This document shows, piece by piece, positions 58,453 through 64,000 of a stretch of 64,000 nt of DNA. The stretch comes from Jannaschia sp. GRR-S6-38 (GTDB lineage: Bacteria > Pseudomonadota > Alphaproteobacteria > Rhodobacterales > Rhodobacteraceae), in the NCBI RefSeq assembly GCF_029853695.1, contig NZ_CP122537.1, positions 1,612,001 to 1,676,000 of the forward strand, read 5' to 3'. Under the pieces are notes generated by a model. It saw only the letters and a program-made list of their open reading frames with translations. It ran no database searches and was not told the DNA's origin. Position 1 is the first letter of the stretch, and the number at the start of each line of letters is the position of its first letter. Position numbers and translations under genes: made by a program.

Positions 58453-59253
58453 TCAGGAATAGGCCCAGGCCAGCAGCACCGTCCCCAGCGCGATGCGGTA
58501 GATCACGTAGGGCGTGAAGCTGACCGATTGAAGCAGCCGGAACATCAGCTTCAGCGCCAGGAGCGCCGCGCCGAAGGCCATCAGCGCGGCCAGCGCCGCG
58601 TCGCGGGCCACCGCGCCATCCGCCTCCGCCGCGACGTCGAGGCTGAGCAGCACGCCCGAGGCGAAGATCGTGGGGATCGACATCAGCATCGCGATCCGCG
58701 CCGCCTCGTGCCGGTCGTATCCCATGGCGCGCGCGCCGGTGATGCAGATCCCCGAGCGAGAGGTGCCCGGGATCAGCGCGACAGCCTGCCAGAGGCCCAG
58801 CTTCGCGGCCTGGCTCAGCGACCAGTCCGGCAGCGCCTTCGCCTGTCCGCCGCGCCGGTCGAACCACCACAGGAGCAGGCCGAAACCCAGCGTGGTCCAG
58901 CCGATCAGCGCGACCGAGCGCAGAGCTCCCGAACCGATGGTCATCTGGATCGCGAGCCCGGCCAGGATGACCGGGACCGTCGCGACGGCCAGCGCCGCGG
59001 CCAGCCGCTCCGCCGCGCCGAAGCGCCCGCGCAGAAGGCCCAACGTTCCGGCCAGCGCCCGGCCGACATCGTCGCGTAAGAACAGCACCACCGCGCCCAG
59101 CGTGCCGACATGGACGGCGACATCAAGGACGGGGCCCTGGTCCTGCAGGCCGGTCAGGGCGGGCAGCAGGATCAGGTGCCCGGAGGAGGAGATCGGCAGG
59201 AACTCGGTCACGCCCTGGAGGACGGCTAGAAGGATGAGATGCCAGAGAGCCAT
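58453..59253 (-). CDS. uppP: UppP (BacA), undecaprenyl-diphosphate phosphatase
   Basis: UppP recycles undecaprenyl diphosphate to the monophosphate carrier for cell wall and glycan synthesis, and confers bacitracin resistance when overproduced. The 266-residue polytopic protein has both signature regions: QGVTEFLPISSSGHLIL near the N-terminus, with catalytic Glu and Ser residues, and IPGTSRSGICITGARAMG in the middle. It starts 208 bp from the gltD ATG on the other strand. Confidence 0.95.
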   Translation of the reverse strand: MALWHLILLAVLQGVTEFLPISSSGHLILLPALTGLQDQGPVLDVAVHVGTLGAVVLFLRDDVGRALAGTLGLLRGRFGAAERLAAALAVATVPVILAGLAIQMTIGSGALRSVALIGWTTLGFGLLLWWFDRRGGQAKALPDWSLSQAAKLGLWQAVALIPGTSRSGICITGARAMGYDRHEAARIAMLMSIPTIFASGVLLSLDVAAEADGAVARDAALAALMAFGAALLALKLMFRLLQSVSFTPYVIYRIALGTVLLAWAYS

Positions 59254-59461
59254 GCCTGATTCGCCTCGTTTTCGGGGACTGTGGCGGAGGCGTGTGACAA
59301 GGGAAACAGGGACGATAGGTCCGATGTGGATCTAAAATCTGGGCGAAATCCGGCGCATGGGCCTTCCCCTGCGTCGAAAATACGCAATTAGGACAGCCCT
59401 ACTGACTTTATCTTTCCGCGAGCCTTGTCTAGACGGGCATCTCGCAGTGAGGGAGGCTTTG

Positions 59462-60991
59462 ATGGCTGGCAACAAGATGCTCCAGTTCGTGACGGTTCCG
59501 CGGGCCACGCCGGAGAAGCGGGGGGTCGAGGATCGGAAGGACGATTTCGGCGAGATCTATCGCGAGTTCGCGGCCGAGCGCGCGGCGGAGCAGGCGGCGC
59601 GCTGCAGTCAGTGCGGCGTCCCCTATTGCCAGAGCCATTGCCCGCTGCACAACAACATCCCTGACTGGCTGCGCCTGACCGCCGAGGGGCGGCTGCGCGA
59701 GGCCTATGACATCAGCCAAATCACCAATACCTTCCCCGAGATCTGCGGCCGGATCTGCCCGCAGGACCGGCTCTGCGAGGGCAATTGCGTGATCGAGCAG
59801 TCGGGCCACGGCACGGTCACCATCGGCGCGGTCGAGAAATACATCACCGACACCGCCTTCGAGGAGGGCTGGGTCGAGCCGATCCGCCCGCAATCCGAGC
59901 GCCCCGAGAGCGTCGGCATCATCGGCGGCGGGCCCGGCGGGCTGGCCGCGGCGGACATGCTGCGCCGCGCCGGCGTGCAGGTCACGGTCTACGACCGCTA
60001 CGACCGCGCGGGCGGGCTGCTCAGCTACGGCATCCCCGGCTTCAAGCTGGAGAAGGAGATCGTCGAGCGCCGCAACCGGCAGCTGGAAGACGGCGGCGTG
60101 CGCTTCGCGCTGGGCGTCGAAGTGGGGCGCGACATCACCTTCGCCGAGATCCGCGACAAGCATGACGCGGTGGTCATCGCCACCGGCGTCTACAAGTCGC
60201 GCGAGCTGGAGGGGCACAATCACGATGCCTCCGGGATCGTGCGCGCGATCGACTATCTCACCGCGTCGTCGAAGAAATATTTTGGCGATGCCGTGCCCGA
60301 GTTCGATTCGGGCGAGCTGAATGCCGACGGCAAGCGCGTGGTCGTGATTGGCGGCGGCGACACCGCGATGGACTGCGTGCGCACCGCAATCCGGCAGGGC
60401 GCGACCAGCGTGAAGTGCCTGTATCGCCGCGACCGCGCCAACATGCCCGGCTCGCAGCGCGAGGTGCAGAACGCCGAGGAAGAGGGCGTCGAGTTCGTCT
60501 GGCTGACGGCCCCCGCCGGGTTCGAGGTCGGAGCCGGCGAGGCGATGAAGGGCGGCCCCGCGATCGACCTGCGCGTCAGCGAGGCCGAGACGGTCGGCCA
60601 CCCGGTCGCCGTGGCCGGCGGCGCGCCCGTTGCGGGCGTGCGGGTGCAGCGCATGAAGCTGGGCGAGGCCGATGCGACCGGCCGCCAGCGCCCCGAGATC
60701 ATCGAGGGCGCGGATTACGTCGAGGATGCGGACCTGGTGGTGAAGGCGCTGGGCTTCGAGCCCGAGGACCTGCCGACGCTCTGGGAGGAGCCGGAGCTGG
60801 AAGTGACCCGCTGGGGCACGATCCGCGCCGATTTCCGCACCCACGAGACGGGGCTCGAGGGCGTCTATGCCGTGGGCGACATCGTGCGCGGTGCGTCGCT
60901 GGTCGTCTGGGCGATCCGCGATGGGCGCGAGGCGGCGGAAGCCATCCTCGACCGCTTCGCCGCGGCGCAGGCCTCGGTCGCGGCCGAATGA
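59462..60991 (+). CDS. gltD: GltD, glutamate synthase (NADPH) small subunit
   Basis: GltD passes electrons from NADPH through FAD and iron-sulfur clusters to GltB. The ATG at 59462 gives 509 residues, though MLQFVTVPRATPEKR is where family similarity begins. Cys motifs CSQCGVPYCQSHCPLHNN and CGRICPQDRLCEGNC ligate clusters. The FAD loop is GIIGGGPGGLAAADMLRRAG and the NADPH loop VVIGGGDTAMDCVRTAI. GGGAGGCTTTG is the ribosome-binding region. It is divergent from uppP. Confidence 0.94.
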   Translation: MAGNKMLQFVTVPRATPEKRGVEDRKDDFGEIYREFAAERAAEQAARCSQCGVPYCQSHCPLHNNIPDWLRLTAEGRLREAYDISQITNTFPEICGRICPQDRLCEGNCVIEQSGHGTVTIGAVEKYITDTAFEEGWVEPIRPQSERPESVGIIGGGPGGLAAADMLRRAGVQVTVYDRYDRAGGLLSYGIPGFKLEKEIVERRNRQLEDGGVRFALGVEVGRDITFAEIRDKHDAVVIATGVYKSRELEGHNHDASGIVRAIDYLTASSKKYFGDAVPEFDSGELNADGKRVVVIGGGDTAMDCVRTAIRQGATSVKCLYRRDRANMPGSQREVQNAEEEGVEFVWLTAPAGFEVGAGEAMKGGPAIDLRVSEAETVGHPVAVAGGAPVAGVRVQRMKLGEADATGRQRPEIIEGADYVEDADLVVKALGFEPEDLPTLWEEPELEVTRWGTIRADFRTHETGLEGVYAVGDIVRGASLVVWAIRDGREAAEAILDRFAAAQASVAAE

Positions 60992-61154
60992 TCGGGTCTG
61001 CGACAGATGCGCGCTGCGTGGGCGTCATACCGGGCCGGCCGGACGGGGCGGAATACGTGGGTGATCCATGTCGGATCTGTGTCGGACGCGGCCGGTTTGC
61101 GCTCCGTGCAACGGGTCAGTCCTGCTGACCCGATCCGCGGTTAGGGAGATCTTC

Positions 61155-61865
61155 ATGGCTCAGGCCATCCAGACCGTTCTGCGCGACGATGCACTGGTGC
61201 TGCGCTTCCTGAAGGGGCAGGGCAGCCGGCTCGTCGTGGTGTTCACGGGGATCGGTGCGGGCTTCGGGGATCGCAGGCTGGACGAATTCGCGGCCTCGGC
61301 CTCGGACGGGGGCGCGAACAACGTTCTGTTCGTCACTGACCGCGCGGCGAGCTGGTACGCGGCGCCGGGCCTGTGGGACCGGATCGTCGACCTGATCCGC
61401 GCCACCTGCGAGCACGAGGCGACGACCGAGCTGGTCACGCTGGGCAATTCGATGGGCGGCTACGGCGCGATGCTGGCCGCGCGCGACCTGCCGGTGGCGC
61501 GGGCCATCGCGTTTTCGCCGCAGGTCACGATGGATCGCGACCTTCTGGCCGACGCGCGCTGGCCCGACGTCGCGGCCAAGTTCGGACCGCTGCCGATCCG
61601 CTCGACCGCCGAGCTGGTGGGGCAGGGCGAGACGCGGTTCTTCGTGGCCGTGGGCGGCGATTGCGCGCCCGACCGCGCGCATGTCGATCTGCTGCCCGCC
61701 CATCCCAACCTGCACCGCTTCGTGCTGCCGGTCGCCGCGCATAACCTGGCGCGCAGCCTGAAAGAGGCGGGCCAGCTGTCGCAGATCATCGCCGCGATCA
61801 TCCGCGGCCGGACGCGGCGGGTGACGACCATCTTCAATCGCTACGCGCGCGGGGTGGCGGCATGA
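61155..61865 (+). CDS. alpha/beta-hydrolase-fold protein
   Basis: The 236-residue protein has the nucleophile elbow GNSMGGYG with Ser99 and earlier VVVFTGIGAGFGDRRLDE. The likely acid and His are in VGGDCAPDRAHVD and LPVAAHNLARSL. These fit a serine hydrolase such as an esterase; the substrate is unknown. The ATG at 61155 follows AGGGAGATCTTC. The gene overlaps the GFA gene as ATGA and sits between gltD and gltB, so it is probably co-expressed with them. Confidence 0.7.
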   Translation: MAQAIQTVLRDDALVLRFLKGQGSRLVVVFTGIGAGFGDRRLDEFAASASDGGANNVLFVTDRAASWYAAPGLWDRIVDLIRATCEHEATTELVTLGNSMGGYGAMLAARDLPVARAIAFSPQVTMDRDLLADARWPDVAAKFGPLPIRSTAELVGQGETRFFVAVGGDCAPDRAHVDLLPAHPNLHRFVLPVAAHNLARSLKEAGQLSQIIAAIIRGRTRRVTTIFNRYARGVAA

Positions 61866-62317
61866 ATATCGACGAGTATCGCAGCGCGGGCCGGCTGGAC
61901 GGCCGCTGCCTGTGCGGCGCGGTCGAGATCGTCGTGGACGGGCCGCATGTCGCCGCCGTCGGCGCCTGCCATTGCGCGATGTGCCGCCGCTGGTCGGGCG
62001 TGATGCAAGCCGGGTTCGAGGCCGATGCGGGCGCGGTGACGGTGACCGGCGAAGTGGCGCGCTACCGCTCCTCGTCCTTCGCGGAGCGGGCTTTCTGCCC
62101 GCGCTGCGGCAGCCACCTTTGGTTCCGCGATATCGGCGACGACACGGCTTACGAATTTCTGCCCGGCATCTTCGCCGCCGCGCATGACTTTCCGCTGATC
62201 TCGGAAATCTACATCGATCGGGCGCCGTCCTACGCGCGCCTGGCCGGAGAGCACCGGCGCGCCACGCGTGCCGATTACGAATCCCGCAAGCCCTTCGTGG
62301 AAGGAGACGACCCATGA
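61862..62317 (+). CDS. GFA (CENP-V/Gfa) family zinc protein
   Basis: GFA proteins bind zinc through Cys clusters. Some activate glutathione-formaldehyde adducts, while many are uncharacterised. The 151-residue protein has RCLCGAVEI (Cys16 and Cys18), ACHCAMCRRWSG (Cys36, 38 and 41) and FCPRCGSHLWF. All seven usual Cys are present, so it is likely folded and metal-loaded. A formaldehyde role is not shown. It is coupled at both ends (ATGA with the hydrolase; ATGA with gltB). Confidence 0.85.
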   Translation: MNIDEYRSAGRLDGRCLCGAVEIVVDGPHVAAVGACHCAMCRRWSGVMQAGFEADAGAVTVTGEVARYRSSSFAERAFCPRCGSHLWFRDIGDDTAYEFLPGIFAAAHDFPLISEIYIDRAPSYARLAGEHRRATRADYESRKPFVEGDDP

Positions 62318-64000
62318 CGCATTACTTCACCGAATGGGAGCGCGAGCAGGTCGAGGCCCGCGCCCGGATCGCCGGAACCAGTCTCTATCACGAGGAATCC
62401 GAGCATTCCTCCTGCGGGGTGGGCCTGGTGGTCGACCTGAAGGGCGAGCGCAGCCAGAAAGGTCGTGCAGGCCGGGATCGACGCGCTGAAGGCCATCTGG
62501 CACCGCGGCGCGGTCGATGCCGACGGCAAGACCGGCGACGGCGCGGGCATCCACGTCCAGATTCCATACAAGTTCTTCGGCGAGCAGATCGCGCGCACCG
62601 GCCATGACGTGCGCGACGAGACGCTGGCCGTGGGCCAGGTCTTCCTGCCGCGCAACGATTTCGGCGCGCAGGAGGTCTGCCGCACGATCGTCGAGACCGA
62701 AGTCCTGCGCATGGGCTACTACATCTATGGCTGGCGGCACGTGCCGGTGAATATCGAGGTGCTGGGCGAGAAGGCCAACGCCACCCGGCCCGAGATCGAG
62801 CAGATCCTGATCTCGAACGCGAAGGGCGCCGACGAGGAGACCTTCGAGCGCGAGCTCTACGTGATCCGCCGGCGCATCGAGAAGGCGGCCATCGCCGCGC
62901 AGATCGCGGGGCTGTATATCGCGTCGCTGAGCTGCCGGTCGATCATCTACAAGGGCATGATGCTGGCCGAGCAGGTGGCCGAGTTCTATCCCGACCTGAA
63001 GGACGACCGATTCGAGAGCGCCTTCGCGATCTATCACCAGCGCTACTCCACCAACACCTTCCCGCAATGGTGGCTGGCGCAGCCCTTCCGCATGCTGGCC
63101 CATAACGGCGAGATCAACACGCTGAAGGGCAACGTGAACTGGATGAAGAGCCACGAGATCCGGATGGCGTCGAGCGCCTTCGGGGACCTGGCGGGCGACA
63201 TCAAGCCGATCGTGCCGCAGGGGGCGTCGGATTCGGCGGCGCTGGATTCGGTGTTCGAGGTGCTGGTGCGAGCGGGGCGCAATGCGCCGATGGCGAAGAC
63301 GATGCTGGTGCCCGAAAGCTGGTCGCAGCAGGCGATCGAGCTGCCGCAGGCCTGGCGGGACATGTATTCCTATTGCAACTCGGTGATGGAGCCCTGGGAC
63401 GGGCCCGCTGCGCTGGCGATGACCGACGGGCGCTGGGTCTGCGCGGGGCTGGACCGCAACGGGCTGCGGCCGATGCGCTACACGGTGACGGGCGACGGGC
63501 TGCTGATCGCGGGCTCGGAGGCGGGCATGGTGCCGGTCGACGAAGCCACCGTGGTCGAGAAGGGCGCGCTGGGGCCGGGCCAGCTGATCGCGGTGGACAT
63601 GGTCGAGGGCAAGCTGTTCCACGACACCGAGATCAAGGACCAATTGGCGGCCGAGCTGCCGTTCGGCGACTGGGTCGAGAAGATCACCGACCTGGAAGAG
63701 GTCACCAAGGGCGTGGCCGAGAGCGCGGTGCATTCCGGCGACGAGCTGCGCCGGCGGCAGGTCGCGGCGGGCTATACCGTCGAGGAGCTGGAGCAGATCC
63801 TCGCGCCCATGGCCGAGGACGGCAAGGAGACGCTGGCCTCGATGGGTGACGACACGCCCAGCGCGGTGCTGTCCGAGCAGTACCGCCCGCTGAGCCATTT
63901 CTTCCGCCAGAACTTCAGCCAGGTCACCAACCCGCCGATCGACAGCTTGCGCGAGTTCCGGGTGATGAGCCTGAAGACGCGGTTCGGGAACCTGAAGAAC
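62314..64000 (+). CDS. gltB: GltB, glutamate synthase large subunit (5' part; frameshift at 62458-62460)
   Basis: GltB makes glutamate from 2-oxoglutarate and glutamine. From ATG 62314 the frame reads MTHYFTEWEREQVEARARIA, then HSSCGVGLV, where Cys34 becomes the N-terminal nucleophile after propeptide removal. At 62458-62460 the codons run CAG AAA GGT, and the frame becomes nonsense (stop by 62607). Dropping one A yields AAG GTC GTG CAG and restores KVVQAGIDALKAIWHRGAV. That frame continues as GATase domain (FAIYHQRYSTNTFPQWWLAQ, then LAHNGEINTLKGN) to the window edge. The gene extends beyond 64000. Either a sequencing insertion or a real pseudogene. Confidence 0.9.

Noticed and set aside
59254..59461. 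Clear promoter or riboswitch ahead of gltD
   Set aside because: The 208-bp gap is somewhat AT-richer (for example around 59380-59415), but no convincing -35/-10 pair or structured RNA could be defined by eye.

Overview
The window is a chromosomal segment of a GC-rich alphaproteobacterium, most likely a phototrophic member of the Rhodobacteraceae (Rhodobacter/Roseobacter group). It carries part of a bacteriochlorophyll/carotenoid gene cluster (crtC, crtD, crtE, crtF, bchC, bchX, bchY, bchZ, pufQ) beside a conserved near-origin core (secB, dnaQ, coaE, aroE, maf | hemJ, rho, mnmE, mnmG, rsmG, parA, parB) with two perfect parS sites. pufQ and the TGT-N12-ACA (PpsR/CrtJ) operators point to Rhodobacterales. 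No insertion sequence, prophage, rRNA operon or CRISPR array was seen. Nearly every base is coding, and most neighbouring genes overlap by 1-11 bp, so translational coupling is common.

Layout. 0-9.8 kb: photosynthesis genes. A leftward crtE-crtF-bchC-bchX-bchY-bchZ-pufQ superoperon runs off the left edge toward pufBALM. A divergent crtD-crtC pair reads rightward. Operators lie between crtE and crtD and upstream of bchC. 9.8-20.5 kb: hslV and hslU (separated by two unrelated genes), an MFS carrier, then leftward smr, mltA, a Tim44-domain gene, dnaQ, coaE, aroE and maf, with fxsA and secB rightward. 20.46-20.85 kb: the only long non-coding gap, a candidate replication origin by gene context. 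20.85-28.2 kb: rightward hemJ, rho, mnmE, mnmG, rsmG, parA, parB. 28-42.7 kb: housekeeping and chaperone genes (hemW, a RidA-like gene, rdgB, rph; hrcA-grpE; mutS; maeB; a serine hydrolase; dnaK-dnaJ with a heat-shock promoter; alkB). 42.7-51.2 kb: surface glycan locus (ABC-2 export permease, cysQ, galU, two paralogous glycosyltransferases, a GT14-type enzyme with an extra domain, and a two-part sulfotransferase). cysQ would clear the PAP that the sulfotransferase releases, so a sulfated polysaccharide is a reasonable inference. 51.2-55.6 kb: ptsN, hpf, lptB, lptA, lptC, an RNase D-like gene and a small lipoprotein. 55.8-59.3 kb: tRNA-Leu(CAG), an NDUFA9-like gene, a MATE carrier and uppP. 59.4-64 kb: gltD, a hydrolase, a GFA-family protein and the start of gltB.

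Three genes are disturbed by single-base differences at short mononucleotide runs: pufQ (7 C), lptC/lptA (6 C, causing an in-frame fusion) and gltB (AAA). Either the assembly retains homopolymer errors or these loci really are broken or fused. The raw reads should be checked before building on any of the three. The most biologically interesting items are the candidate oriC, the parS sites doubling as start regions of mnmG and rsmG, the crtD/crtC overlap in which conserved CrtC sequence lies ahead of the only sensible start codon, and the putative sulfated-glycan locus.
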